In this document: piece after piece, positions 10,106-19,927 of the stretch
How the letters are laid out: the number at the start of each line of letters is the position of its first letter
Numbering within the stretch: position 1 is the first letter of the stretch
Assembly: GCA_028282905.1 (NCBI GenBank)
Contig: JANQGW010000177.1
Span: 1-64,000, forward strand
DNA: 64,000 bases
From: Sedimentisphaerales bacterium
GTDB lineage: Bacteria > Planctomycetota > Phycisphaerae > Sedimentisphaerales > Anaerohalosphaeraceae
Direction of reading: 5' to 3'
The notes under the pieces: generated by a model
What the model saw: only the letters and a program-made list of their open reading frames with translations
Databases searched by the model: none
Told to the model about the DNA's origin: nothing
Made by a program: the position numbers and the translations under genes

Positions 10106-12367
10106 CTATACTTCAAATTCTAAATGATGCTGAATCCCTTTATACATTTCATCTGTATTGACAGTAATAATCTTATTTAAATCCATATCATCGACACATT
10201 TGACCGCAAGTGGATAAATCGGAAATGCTCTTCCTTTACGCAAAAATACCGGAATCCGGTCGAGAGGAGAATTGGCTTCTCGAAGCCACTGCTCGCCATC
10301 ATAGGTTGCGCCGGTCCAGAAATCCAGCCAGTTGCCCTCCGGCAGATACACATCCCGACTACTGTTCTCATTCATTACAGGCGCCACCAGAAAATCATCT
10401 CCAAAATAGTATTGGTCGTCGATATGTCGACAGGTAATATCTTCCGGGTGATGAAAAGTCAGTGCGCGAAGAATCGGATACCCGCTGGAAACGGCTTTTC
10501 GTCCCTGTTCAATGATATATGGTACCAGTGAATAGCGTAATTTCCACCATTTTCGTACGATTGATGATACCTTCGGATACTCCCAGGGTTCACGCGGATA
10601 CGTACCGTGATATCGCATATGCGAACTGAAAACACCGAACTGTGTCCAGCGAACGTACAGTTCATCCGATGGTTTTGAATTCATAAAGTCCGGCAGACCG
10701 TGGAAACCCGGGATATCGTGACTCCAGAAGGCAAAGCTGGATAAGCCCAAATGCAAACCACCTCGTAAGGTTGCCGCCATACCATCCCAACTGCCTGCTG
10801 AGTCACCTGCCCAGTGGACAGGATAGCGTTGACAGCCAGCCCAACCGGCGCGAGCCCAAACAAGCGCTTCCTTCGTGATCTCATCGGTGATCTCAAAGGC
10901 CGCTTTCTGATACAATAACGCATACAGGTTATGTGCCTTCTCAGCCGGCAAAGCCTGAAACTTCACCGCCATATCGATTCGTTCACCAAAGTCTGTCTTA
11001 ATGGCCGAGGCACCCATCCGCAGTAAATTCGCCAGCAGCCCTTGGTACCACTTGACCGCTTCCGGATTGGTGAAGTCGATATGCCCGGCAGTGGTCTTGG
11101 CAAAGAAATCGGAATCCGGAGCATTTGGGTCAGGCTGGATCTCGACAATATAGCCCTTTTCCACTCCTTCCTGAAAGAGTTTATTGTCTTTGGAAATGTT
11201 CGGATTCTGCCAAAGCGAGATGCGAAAGCCCTGCTTGCGCATTTCCCGCATGAAGTTTTCCGGTTCCGGGAACCGTTCTTTATTGAACTGCCAGTCACAT
11301 CTGCCATCCTTATCGAACCATCCGGAGTCGAGGTGCAGAACATCACAAGGGTAATCTTCCTGACGCAAACGCTCGCCAATTTCTTTGACTTCCGCCGCGG
11401 AAAAATATGACATACGGCTCATCCATATCCCGTAGCTCCAGGCAGGCGGTTCCTTTGGAAAGCCGGTCAGACAGCGATAATGGTATAAAATCCTTTCGGG
11501 CGTATCGTCTGCGATAAAGAATAAATCAAAGGCCGGCTCTTCAACCAAACCTTGTACTGCCCGGGTGGAAATATCAGCCAGAGACAACCTCCCATGCGAA
11601 GAGGTATGAACAAACAGTCCGTACTCCCGACTGGAGAGATAGAACGGAATATTTTTATACGCCCGGCGACTGTTAACACCCAAGCCATCCATATTTTCCA
11701 GCATTATGGTACGCCCGGCCAGATCGTGCTTGGCAAAACGTTCACCCGTCCCGCTAAAGCACTCACCCGCTTCAGCGTGGAGCGAAAACACGGCCGCACT
11801 GTCTCGATCCTCCCGTTCAACAAAAGCGATCGGCAGGGATTCCCGCTTTTCCGGAAAGAACTGATCATACGCCATAAACGGTACGGCCCTTTTCCCGTCC
11901 GGGTAAATGGTCACATTAAACGCATCCTCCGGAGCTTTAATAATATCACTCCAATGATCGACAGGCGGCTTTTGTGTGCTGATCGCCAGCCGTTTTCTGC
12001 CTTTATCATCAACAATCAGCCAACCGCCGGGGATTTCTTCAACATCCAATGGCGCCTGCTGCAGTGAAGGATGCAGGGCCAGCATCTCACTGGTCCCATC
12101 CAGCTGACGATCATCATAAGCGATCGAACAGCGAATAATATTGTCGCCATATGCCTGAACCAGCATAGTATAAGTCCGTGCAGAAAGACTCAAATCCCTT
12201 TCAAAAGCAGGCTGCTGTTTCTGGCCATAAAAGGGAATCTCGATCTCGACACATCCCTGCCGCGCGGTTACCCCTTTAACCGCCCCGGCAACCCAGATTC
12301 TTTGCTGCTGGCTGGTTGCCTGATCGTAGTCTAACATGTCATATAAAAAATCATTTGTATATTTCAT
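10106..12367 (-). CDS. GH31 alpha-xylosidase/alpha-glucosidase, YicI-like
   Basis: A 753-residue glycoside hydrolase family 31 enzyme of about the length of E. coli YicI. The nucleophile motif KTDFGERID puts the catalytic Asp at about residue 459, and WAGDSAGSWDGM puts the acid/base Asp at about 522. LRGGLHLGLSSFAFWSHDI and the PPAWSYGIWMSR strip are also typical. The start is ATG at 12365-12367 because AAGGAT precedes it; the longer frame from 12391 would put this element inside the gene. No signal peptide is seen, so it is probably cytoplasmic and finishes breakdown of imported alpha-xylosides or alpha-glucosides. Lies between a GH97 gene and a beta-helix gene in the same direction. Confidence 0.92.
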   Translation of the reverse strand: MKYTNDFLYDMLDYDQATSQQQRIWVAGAVKGVTARQGCVEIEIPFYGQKQQPAFERDLSLSARTYTMLVQAYGDNIIRCSIAYDDRQLDGTSEMLALHPSLQQAPLDVEEIPGGWLIVDDKGRKRLAISTQKPPVDHWSDIIKAPEDAFNVTIYPDGKRAVPFMAYDQFFPEKRESLPIAFVEREDRDSAAVFSLHAEAGECFSGTGERFAKHDLAGRTIMLENMDGLGVNSRRAYKNIPFYLSSREYGLFVHTSSHGRLSLADISTRAVQGLVEEPAFDLFFIADDTPERILYHYRCLTGFPKEPPAWSYGIWMSRMSYFSAAEVKEIGERLRQEDYPCDVLHLDSGWFDKDGRCDWQFNKERFPEPENFMREMRKQGFRISLWQNPNISKDNKLFQEGVEKGYIVEIQPDPNAPDSDFFAKTTAGHIDFTNPEAVKWYQGLLANLLRMGASAIKTDFGERIDMAVKFQALPAEKAHNLYALLYQKAAFEITDEITKEALVWARAGWAGCQRYPVHWAGDSAGSWDGMAATLRGGLHLGLSSFAFWSHDIPGFHGLPDFMNSKPSDELYVRWTQFGVFSSHMRYHGTYPREPWEYPKVSSIVRKWWKLRYSLVPYIIEQGRKAVSSGYPILRALTFHHPEDITCRHIDDQYYFGDDFLVAPVMNENSSRDVYLPEGNWLDFWTGATYDGEQWLREANSPLDRIPVFLRKGRAFPIYPLAVKCVDDMDLNKIITVNTDEMYKGIQHHLEFEV

Positions 12368-12462
12368 GAAAAATACAATCCTTATTGACACCCAACCTTC
12401 TTATAATAAAGAAGATAGATATTTTTTTCCATATTTTAGTAAATACATTTTCAATTTAATGT

Positions 12463-15400
12463 CTATTCAGTTGGATTGTCCAGAACAATCCGCATGGCAT
12501 GTCCACCATTGCCAGCCATATCCGCAGGAATCACACTATCGGAAGTCACTGTTAACTGGTCATAACTAACCTGCTTAATAGTAGTCGCGGCAGGGTCAGT
12601 ATCCTTATAGACATAGGCAATGTACGTTTCACCAGGTGTTAGGAAGCTCAGCGGGATATCCAACTGACGACGCTCAACCGCGTTCATCGTGCCCACAAAC
12701 CAGTCCTGTCCTGTTCGACGTGCCACAGTGATATATTCACCAATTTCGCCCTGAATGACTTTCGTCTCATCCCAGACGGTCTTCATGTGCTTAAAGTAAT
12801 CCAAATACGGTTCGGTCCCTGAAAATTGGTCTGCGCTGTCGTACCAGAACATAAACTGCAGCGGGCTGTAATAGACAACCGAAGCAGCCATCTGGTGCGG
12901 CCAGGAACATTTCAACTGTCCGCTGTCAACACCTGAATGCCAGCAGATAGTATAATCACCTGCTCCGCATACAAAACGCGTGAATGGATTAATCAGATTT
13001 AACGCCGCTGTGGGGCCGGTTTCATTGCCGCGAATTCCCTCAGCCGTCATGAAATTAGGATACGTTCGTTCATAGCCGGTCGGACGATATTCATCATGCA
13101 CATCCACGACAAAGCCATAATCTGCGGCCTTGCGAACCGCGTCATGCAGCCAGTCCGTCCAGTATTGCGAACCAACATTCACAAAGCCATACTTGATCCC
13201 ATCGATGCCCCACGTCTGATACGTATCAAGGATGTCATCTAACTGCGTCTCCAGGTGAATATGGTTGACATAGACCATGACTTTTACACCATGAGCATGC
13301 GCATAGCTGATAATCTCATGAAGATCAAAATTGGAAGGATCCTCTGATCTTACGGGAGTCACCGTTAACGGATCGGAAGAACTGCTGCCTTCGTGGCCAT
13401 ACCAACCCGCGTCAATATGTACATAGTCAATGCCGGCTGCCGCAGCAAAATCAACAATCGCTTTGCTGGCGGGAGTCGTCATTTTCATATCTCGCATCAC
13501 CTTGCCGGGAGCAATCCAGGAGGTATCTGCAATCTCACAGGGCTTATTCAGATTCAATACCAGGTAATTCTGTTCCATTAACTTACCCGGTTCTTCTGCA
13601 ATCATCAGGACGCGCCAGGGAAACTCATACGGCGTATTCACGGTCGCGCTGCTGCCGAGTTGGCTGACCAGCGTATTGGGCAGGCTGGTATGTTCTTTGA
13701 GTCTCATGCGTGCATAATCAACCAGCCCCGCCTCCTGAACGGAGAGATATAAATCCTCCCGCACCTTCATCGTCAGGGGACGTTCACAGTTGGAGCCAAT
13801 CTGTGACAGGCGTTTTTTGGAATAGACCCCCTGCGCCGAGTAGACCGCCCAGGCCCAATGGTCATCTGTAAAGCTAAATTGCGTATTTTCCTGATTGATG
13901 GTAATCTGACTTAAAGCCTCCTGCTCGGGGAAAGCTGCTTGAAATGCCGCACCTTCATCATAGGCCCGGAAAGTCAACTGTATTCTGCGTGGAGGATTCT
14001 GGTCATCTTCAACGGTCACCAGTAATTGATTGTAATGGTTACGAATATTGGAACGTTCACCATAAACCGGCGTCCAACTGCTGTCATGGGTTGTTTGCCG
14101 GAAATCAACCAGTTTAAAACCGCTTACCAACGGCACTGCATCCTGCAGGGTATAGCTCAACTGTGATTTGTCCATAACGATTTCGCCTTTATAGGCAACA
14201 CTCCAGTAAAGCGCATTCTGAACACCCTCGTTATTCATTATATGGAATTGTACTGCGACCTTGCCATTCGGGGACGTGACTCTCAGCAGTTCATAGGGGT
14301 CTGAGCAATTAGCATTCTGCGGATCGATGCAATCCAGCCATTGCTGCCCTAACAATAACATATCATAAATATTGACCTGACTGTCCGGATTTGAATCGGC
14401 TCCATATATGTCCGCAATCGACGGTACTCCCAGCCACTCCAGAGCGATCACCTGTAAATCATAAATATCAACATAACAATCCGGAGCACCAAAAGGTCCG
14501 CTGATATCAGCTTGCAGGTTCAACCCGACCGCCTGCAATGTATTGCAATCCGGCGGACAAGCCACATGGAATGTAACGGTATCAGTACTTGTCTTACCGC
14601 CTTCGGTGCCCGTATCCGGAGAGAGTCCGTCCTTATCATCCCATACCTGAAGCTTTAAATCAAAATCACCGCATTGTGTAAAAACGATATTCGGTTCTCT
14701 GCGATTCGCATCCGGAGTAAAAATCACATTGTCACTCTGTGCCGGATCAACCACGGACCACTGATAGGATAATCCAACCGAAGTTCCCTGCAGCGGATCA
14801 ACAGGATCACATCCTTCCAAATACGGCTTTCCATCGTCCGTTACGATAGGATCAAGCAGTACAGGTGTATTCATCTCGACAAAAACATCGTCATCTAATT
14901 GAATCAACGGGGCCTGATTATCACAACTGAGCAACCGATACCCCAAACCGATATAAAGATTTCTCGAAGCATCGCCAATCCGCCTGGTATCGTTCGCAAT
15001 ATCGATTGCCAGACTTCCAGTATTCGTAATGATTCCCAAGGATGCCACGACCATACTCCAGCCGGAAACAACATCGATTCCGGTCCCCTCACCTTCGGTC
15101 AGGCCAAGCGTATTACCTTCGGAACCATATGTGTTGTAAGCTGAAGTATTCGTGGGGTCATGCAGTCTCGCCTTCACCATCCCGCCATGATGAGTTGACA
15201 GGTCTTCCGGATCGGCGGAACAATAGACAACAAAAACTTCATAGCTGCCCAAGGGTACATCGATCTGTGTTGTAATCGTCGGGGCATTATTACCATGCCC
15301 ATTATTACGGTCTGCATGCCAGAGGCCGTCTACCAGTAATCCGTCGGCCGTCCAGCCACTGCGCCCACCCCACATGTCATTGGATATCCATGCAACATCT

Positions 15401-15645
15401 CCATCAAAAGCAATCTGACGATCTATCCCGTCGTAAGGCACTGTATTCAAATCCTGCGCCATGGGATCGGACGGGCCATTACCTGTCGCATCATAATTCT
15501 GCTGAGCTTCCACAACGGTAATCACTTTAGGATTTGTCAACGTCGTCACCACAAAGGTATTGGCACAGACTACTGAAGCACATATCAGCAAGATATATAA
15601 AACCAATTGCCATCGTAATTTTTTCATAATCCCCCACATGTCCAT
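12463..15645 (-). CDS. secreted GH97 glycosidase with PKD-like and dockerin-like modules
   Basis: 1060 residues, with a signal peptide after a short leader (MKKLRWQLVLYILLI). Order: N-terminal beta-sandwich (about 30-240), PKD-like segment (about 245-370), two dockerin-like repeats (VDIYDLQVIALEWLG and VNIYDMLLLGQQWLDC, about 375-450), then a GH97 catalytic region (about 452-1060). GH97 marks include DYVHIDAGWYG, GIKYGFVNVG and HDEYRPTGYERTYPNF. A Gly (KYGF) stands where retaining GH97 members carry the nucleophile Asp, which points to the inverting SusB-like alpha-glucosidase type. The later acid loop reads DYTICWHSG and differs from the SusB pattern, so activity needs proof. AAAGGA precedes the first ATG; ATG at 15627 is an alternative. 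Confidence 0.88.
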   Translation of the reverse strand: MDMWGIMKKLRWQLVLYILLICASVVCANTFVVTTLTNPKVITVVEAQQNYDATGNGPSDPMAQDLNTVPYDGIDRQIAFDGDVAWISNDMWGGRSGWTADGLLVDGLWHADRNNGHGNNAPTITTQIDVPLGSYEVFVVYCSADPEDLSTHHGGMVKARLHDPTNTSAYNTYGSEGNTLGLTEGEGTGIDVVSGWSMVVASLGIITNTGSLAIDIANDTRRIGDASRNLYIGLGYRLLSCDNQAPLIQLDDDVFVEMNTPVLLDPIVTDDGKPYLEGCDPVDPLQGTSVGLSYQWSVVDPAQSDNVIFTPDANRREPNIVFTQCGDFDLKLQVWDDKDGLSPDTGTEGGKTSTDTVTFHVACPPDCNTLQAVGLNLQADISGPFGAPDCYVDIYDLQVIALEWLGVPSIADIYGADSNPDSQVNIYDMLLLGQQWLDCIDPQNANCSDPYELLRVTSPNGKVAVQFHIMNNEGVQNALYWSVAYKGEIVMDKSQLSYTLQDAVPLVSGFKLVDFRQTTHDSSWTPVYGERSNIRNHYNQLLVTVEDDQNPPRRIQLTFRAYDEGAAFQAAFPEQEALSQITINQENTQFSFTDDHWAWAVYSAQGVYSKKRLSQIGSNCERPLTMKVREDLYLSVQEAGLVDYARMRLKEHTSLPNTLVSQLGSSATVNTPYEFPWRVLMIAEEPGKLMEQNYLVLNLNKPCEIADTSWIAPGKVMRDMKMTTPASKAIVDFAAAAGIDYVHIDAGWYGHEGSSSSDPLTVTPVRSEDPSNFDLHEIISYAHAHGVKVMVYVNHIHLETQLDDILDTYQTWGIDGIKYGFVNVGSQYWTDWLHDAVRKAADYGFVVDVHDEYRPTGYERTYPNFMTAEGIRGNETGPTAALNLINPFTRFVCGAGDYTICWHSGVDSGQLKCSWPHQMAASVVYYSPLQFMFWYDSADQFSGTEPYLDYFKHMKTVWDETKVIQGEIGEYITVARRTGQDWFVGTMNAVERRQLDIPLSFLTPGETYIAYVYKDTDPAATTIKQVSYDQLTVTSDSVIPADMAGNGGHAMRIVLDNPTE

Positions 15646-15680
15646 GTTGTTATCCTTTCATATAATACATCTGTGAGCCA

Positions 15681-18600
15681 TTAATGGCACTCGGGCAATC
15701 CGCAATCGAGCCAGTGACTGGCCAGAAGAGCCAAATCCATGAAATCCACAACGCCGCTATTATCAAAATCAGCCCTTAAGTCTGCCTGTTCAATTCCTTT
15801 AAGATAGGCCACCTCATAAGCTGTCAGCGCCCGCGTATAAATACGAATGTCATCAAGACTGCCATTAAACATGCGGGTATTGCTGTTAACCGACAGTTTT
15901 CCAATTACAACATTCAGAGCATCAGGGATTACTGTTGTATCCGCTGCCTGGCTTTCATAGTACCCGTCCACGTAGAGTTTCGCTGCCTCCGCTGTTTTGA
16001 CTGCGACGAAATGGTGCCATTGACCGTCGGCAATAGAACCGTCGGAATATATACTGGCGCCGCCGGTGTCTCCGTAAGGATAGCGATGCAGAAAACGCAA
16101 GCGGCCATCCGTTCCGACTTCAAGAATTATACCGTGACTTCCACTGCTGGTGGCGGCAAGAATATCCTGTTCGGAACCTGAATAAGTCGTTCGCAGCCAT
16201 CCGGAAATGGAATATTCTCCGCCGGATGCAAAGGCAAACGGACTGTCTATTTTGATTGAATCGTTGCCATCGAATTCGTAGGCCTTTTTAACAACGCCCG
16301 TTACACCCTGAAGTCCGCCAGTCAGGCTGCCAATGTGACCATTTGCTGCAGCATCATCCACAACGGTCCCCTCAGTCTCATCCAGCCTCCAGTGTGCTTC
16401 AAGGTCCAAAGTCAGCAATTGGTCTGCACTGGTATTGCTGAATAAAGCATCCACCTCACCCGGCGTTAATGCTCTGTCATACAGTCTGATGTCATCAATA
16501 CCACCACGCAGCATACGGCTGTTGTTGCCTACCATCAACTTGCCAATCGCAATATCCAGAGCCTCTGTTTTCGGAATCACAGTCGTATCTGAAGACTCTA
16601 CTCTAAATTGGCCGTCCACATAAAGTTTGATGGCATCCGTGGTCTTCACCGCAGCAAATTGATGCCAGTCGCCATCGTTAATTGAAACGCCGGAGAAGAC
16701 TTCGGTCCCTCCCGTCGAACCGTATGGATAGCGATGCAGATAGCGCAGCTGCCCATTCGTCCGAATTTCCAGTAAGATTCCATGACCACTACTGGTGGCG
16801 GCTACAATATCCTGTTCAGCACTGGAGTATGTCGTTCGAATCCATCCGGTAATCGAATAGGTACCATCCGGCCCCATAAAAGAGAATGGATTAACCGTTT
16901 CTATCGAATCGTTGCCGTCGAATTCATACGCGGTGCCGAGAACAGCCACAACGCCTTGCAAACCACCGCTCAGGATTCCATTATGTCCATTTTCTGTCGC
17001 GTCATAAACAACCGTACCATCAGTTTCATCCAGCATCCAGTGAGCCATAAGCCCGTTTTCAAGAGAACTCAAATCGACAGGTGTTTCAAAGGACCACACT
17101 TTACCGGGAATTACAACGTTGTTCGTCGTAATCTCATCCACACGCCAGTAATACCGGGTACTGGGCAGCAGACCGCCGGGATTGAAACTAGTTGCGGTTA
17201 AGCGCCCCATGTACTCCGGCGAATCAGCCGTGGCATTCGCTACCGCAACCGGATCGGTACCCAGATAAACATCATGCTGATAGGATGGATTGCCCGCCCC
17301 CCAGCTCAACACGCTATTAAGTTCAACATTGATTTCATTATTTACCGGTTCGGGCGTATGCGCCGGAACAAGTCCCATATCATATAACCCCTGAACTTCC
17401 GTTTGTGTCAGCGCCTTGGTATAAATACGGAAATCATCCACACGCATCTGCCCCTTTGAATCCTGACCGATCCTCAACGGCCGGCGGCCGTCAAAAATGA
17501 AGCTTTCCGGACGCAGTGCTGTGGTATTGACCAAACCCTCCACTCCATCTACAGACATCCTTATTTCATGTGTAGCTCGATCAAATACCAAAGCGACATG
17601 ATGCCATCGTTCTTCACCAATGGTCGTTGTGTAATTCAGCGTATCTTTCCCCTGTGATCCGTCAAATTCCTGAACCTGTAGTTGAAGTTTGTTAGGATAA
17701 ATCAGAAATCGAAAACCGGTGGGCGCTTCGGAAAAGGAGTACTTGGCAACCGACACGTAGTTTGTCGCTGACCAATTATCGACTCTGACCCAAAACGCCA
17801 GTGAATAGCTTTCGCCCATCGGATCATAGAAATTGCCTTGAGCATTGATATTCGCTTCAAAGGGAGCAGGTCGATCTCCGGTTGCCGGGGGAACCGGCAG
17901 GATCGGACGCGTTCCGACAATAATGCCGGAACCGGACTTAATGTGAACCCCCTGCCCTACCGGTCCGATAATCGAGTCAGTCGCAAAATCGCCGCCGTTT
18001 AAGCTGCCGGCTTCGCCGACGTCGCAGGAATCGGAGACCACACTGCCGCTGGTTTCTTCAAATTCATAATGCACTGTCAAGTCGTTGTTGACTACTTCGA
18101 TAAACGCAATATCACGTGCCTTCAGTCCCAATGACGAATTATCCTGTACCGTGTAAACCACATGTGCCTTCCCCACATAGCCCGGATTCGGGGTATACCG
18201 TAATATGCCGCCACCCAAATTGTCAACTGTACCATCTGAAGCGACTGCGTCAATCACCGTCAGGTTGTCATCGTTGCCGTCCCAGTCATTGGCGATAACA
18301 TTGATCTCGAGTGGAGTGTCTACCGGTGTATAGGCCAAATCCGCATGTGTATAAGGATGCAGAGGATAGGGATAAGGCCCTGTCGGGGGATCCAGTGCTC
18401 CCGAATTAATAATGGTATTGCGACGCGCAAGTACTCTGTCTATAGTCACTTCAAGGTTAGACCATCGATTGCCCCATTGATTATCATGAGAATAGGCAAG
18501 GTGCTTACCGCCCCAATTATGACCGGCTTCATGATATAATGCCCCGCGTGACACTCCCCAACTGCTGCCTGCCGTATTCACCCAGGCACTGCCGCCAACA

Positions 18601-19430
18601 TTCAAAATATGCAGCAGATCATAATCAGCATGATTATTCAACGGTGCATTGTTCAGCCAGGTCGAACGTAACTCACCCAAACCAGGAGTGGTGGTGGTTC
18701 CGCCGCCATAATACTTATCCAGGCGTACACAAAACGCCGTAATCTGTATTTGCACCATGGCATCACGTGCCATGATGTATGCGTACGTCAAGAATTGGTG
18801 CTCCATCCGCATGACCTGTTCGGTCACCGTAAGACGTGAGTCAAAGGGGTGTTCGACCGCAACTTCGCAGATATACTGGCCGCCCCTAGGTGGGATATAC
18901 CTATGCGGCGGCTCTACCGTAGGCCCTGTCAAACGTGAAATTCCACCGGTTCCAGCTCCAACCACCGGATAAGCCGAACCTCCGGGATTGCCGGACAGTT
19001 GACTGGTCACATCATAACTGCCACTCCAATAACGACCTCCTTTAAACGCTTCGGCGTTAAAACCATGCACCACCATGACCCCCGGCCTATAGGTGCTGGT
19101 TTCGGGATAGATCATTGCCATCACCAACGTATTCGATTCCTCATCCACTGTGCCATGAAACACGCGGCATTCCGGTGCAGCCACTTCCAGATAACCATTA
19201 GCAGTGTCCCAAGTATAATACTTCGTCTCTGTCGTTCGCAAATTAGTTGCACGTTCCAACCGCAACGTAACCGGTTTTCCTCCTTTGTCCACTGTCACAG
19301 TCAAAGTGTCCGGAAGAGTAGCTGAGGCGACAGAATGCGTTATTAAAATGAATAATAACAGTAACACCGACACATCTTGTATCATGAATTTTGACAAACT
19401 TACACCTGCAACTAATTTCTTGTTGTTCAT
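15681..19430 (-). CDS. secreted metzincin-like protein with three LamG domains and dockerin-like tail
   Basis: 1249 residues. A hydrophobic export signal lies at about 15-37. A perfect metzincin zinc motif H300-E-A-G-H304-N-W-G-G-K-H310 sits in the N-terminal third, but no methionine follows between 311 and about 370, so a classical Met-turn is not evident. Then come a cadherin/Ig-like segment (about 365-450), a first LamG-like lectin domain (about 455-680), a fibronectin-like stretch, two very similar LamG domains (about 792-1000 and 1005-1215), and a dockerin-like C-terminus (DNSGVVDFMDLALLASHWL). It probably acts outside the cell or on its surface as a protease or adhesin. It is the first gene after a strong terminator and so opens the glycosidase transcript. 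Confidence 0.85.
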   Translation of the reverse strand: MNNKKLVAGVSLSKFMIQDVSVLLLLFILITHSVASATLPDTLTVTVDKGGKPVTLRLERATNLRTTETKYYTWDTANGYLEVAAPECRVFHGTVDEESNTLVMAMIYPETSTYRPGVMVVHGFNAEAFKGGRYWSGSYDVTSQLSGNPGGSAYPVVGAGTGGISRLTGPTVEPPHRYIPPRGGQYICEVAVEHPFDSRLTVTEQVMRMEHQFLTYAYIMARDAMVQIQITAFCVRLDKYYGGGTTTTPGLGELRSTWLNNAPLNNHADYDLLHILNVGGSAWVNTAGSSWGVSRGALYHEAGHNWGGKHLAYSHDNQWGNRWSNLEVTIDRVLARRNTIINSGALDPPTGPYPYPLHPYTHADLAYTPVDTPLEINVIANDWDGNDDNLTVIDAVASDGTVDNLGGGILRYTPNPGYVGKAHVVYTVQDNSSLGLKARDIAFIEVVNNDLTVHYEFEETSGSVVSDSCDVGEAGSLNGGDFATDSIIGPVGQGVHIKSGSGIIVGTRPILPVPPATGDRPAPFEANINAQGNFYDPMGESYSLAFWVRVDNWSATNYVSVAKYSFSEAPTGFRFLIYPNKLQLQVQEFDGSQGKDTLNYTTTIGEERWHHVALVFDRATHEIRMSVDGVEGLVNTTALRPESFIFDGRRPLRIGQDSKGQMRVDDFRIYTKALTQTEVQGLYDMGLVPAHTPEPVNNEINVELNSVLSWGAGNPSYQHDVYLGTDPVAVANATADSPEYMGRLTATSFNPGGLLPSTRYYWRVDEITTNNVVIPGKVWSFETPVDLSSLENGLMAHWMLDETDGTVVYDATENGHNGILSGGLQGVVAVLGTAYEFDGNDSIETVNPFSFMGPDGTYSITGWIRTTYSSAEQDIVAATSSGHGILLEIRTNGQLRYLHRYPYGSTGGTEVFSGVSINDGDWHQFAAVKTTDAIKLYVDGQFRVESSDTTVIPKTEALDIAIGKLMVGNNSRMLRGGIDDIRLYDRALTPGEVDALFSNTSADQLLTLDLEAHWRLDETEGTVVDDAAANGHIGSLTGGLQGVTGVVKKAYEFDGNDSIKIDSPFAFASGGEYSISGWLRTTYSGSEQDILAATSSGSHGIILEVGTDGRLRFLHRYPYGDTGGASIYSDGSIADGQWHHFVAVKTAEAAKLYVDGYYESQAADTTVIPDALNVVIGKLSVNSNTRMFNGSLDDIRIYTRALTAYEVAYLKGIEQADLRADFDNSGVVDFMDLALLASHWLDCGLPECH
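15810..17055 (-). repeat. tandem duplication of a LamG-coding segment
   Basis: Two adjacent stretches inside the metzincin-like gene, about 15810-16415 and 16435-17055, encode nearly parallel LamG domains. Both share AHW-x-LDET-x-GTVV, GGLQGV, YEFDGNDSI, LHRYPYG, KLYVDG and DDIRLYDRAL-type strings in the same order. This is best explained by internal duplication followed by divergence. Boundaries are approximate. Confidence 0.8.
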
Positions 19431-19521
19431 TTGGAATCCCCCATGTCCATCTGGATATCTTATTCAGCTATCGATTCACCTCGAAACCCTTTGATGGATT
19501 AAAAACAATAAGTACACTTTT

Positions 19522-19570
19522 AAAAAAAGCCCTACAAGTGATTAAAAAACATAGAAGCAACTTATAGGGC
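19522..19570 (-). terminator. Rho-independent terminator after the zinc-ribbon gene
   Basis: On the minus strand an 11-bp stem (arms 19560-19570 and 19529-19539, one G-U pair) with a 20-nt loop is followed at once by seven T residues. It separates the upstream LamG/prepilin genes from the metzincin/glycosidase run. Confidence 0.85.
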
Positions 19571-19635
19571 ACTCTGCTGAACTTCAGATTTTGTAATATG
19601 AGTGTCTAAACAGCCAAATCAAATCTGTAAATGAC

Positions 19636-19878
19636 TCACTCGTCGGTTTCTATCGCAGGCCTCAATCTTTCTTCTCGTCCCAACTTCTTAAGTAACTGAT
19701 TGTATGCAGCTATACTATTACCGCAACTAATCAATTCACGCTCTGCACAAGGGATCAGGTTGATCGCATTACATTGTTTACACCGCACACGCTTGCCTGC
19801 ATAATTATCGGAAACACGATATGCACGATTACATTTTTCACAGTTAAACTGAATCATCAGGCATTTCTCAGAATACAT
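19636..19878 (-). CDS. small zinc-ribbon protein (MJ0042-like)
   Basis: 80 residues. Near the N-terminus are two Cys pairs, C-E-K-C and C-K-Q-C, spaced as in the MJ0042/zinc-ribbon family (FNCEKCNRAYRV...GKRVRCKQC). The C-terminal half has a third, unpaired-looking pair of Cys (PCAERELISC) and no recognised domain. The ribbon proper starts at a second ATG (codon 8, 19857), which may be the true start. No signal peptide. Lies just before the terminator that closes the LamG/prepilin transcript. A role in regulation or assembly is possible but nothing in the sequence shows it. Confidence 0.7.
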   Translation of the reverse strand: MYSEKCLMIQFNCEKCNRAYRVSDNYAGKRVRCKQCNAINLIPCAERELISCGNSIAAYNQLLKKLGREERLRPAIETDE

Positions 19879-19927
19879 TCAAAATATGACTTCCACATTA
19901 TGTGTAATCAAGTAGCAACGACCACAT

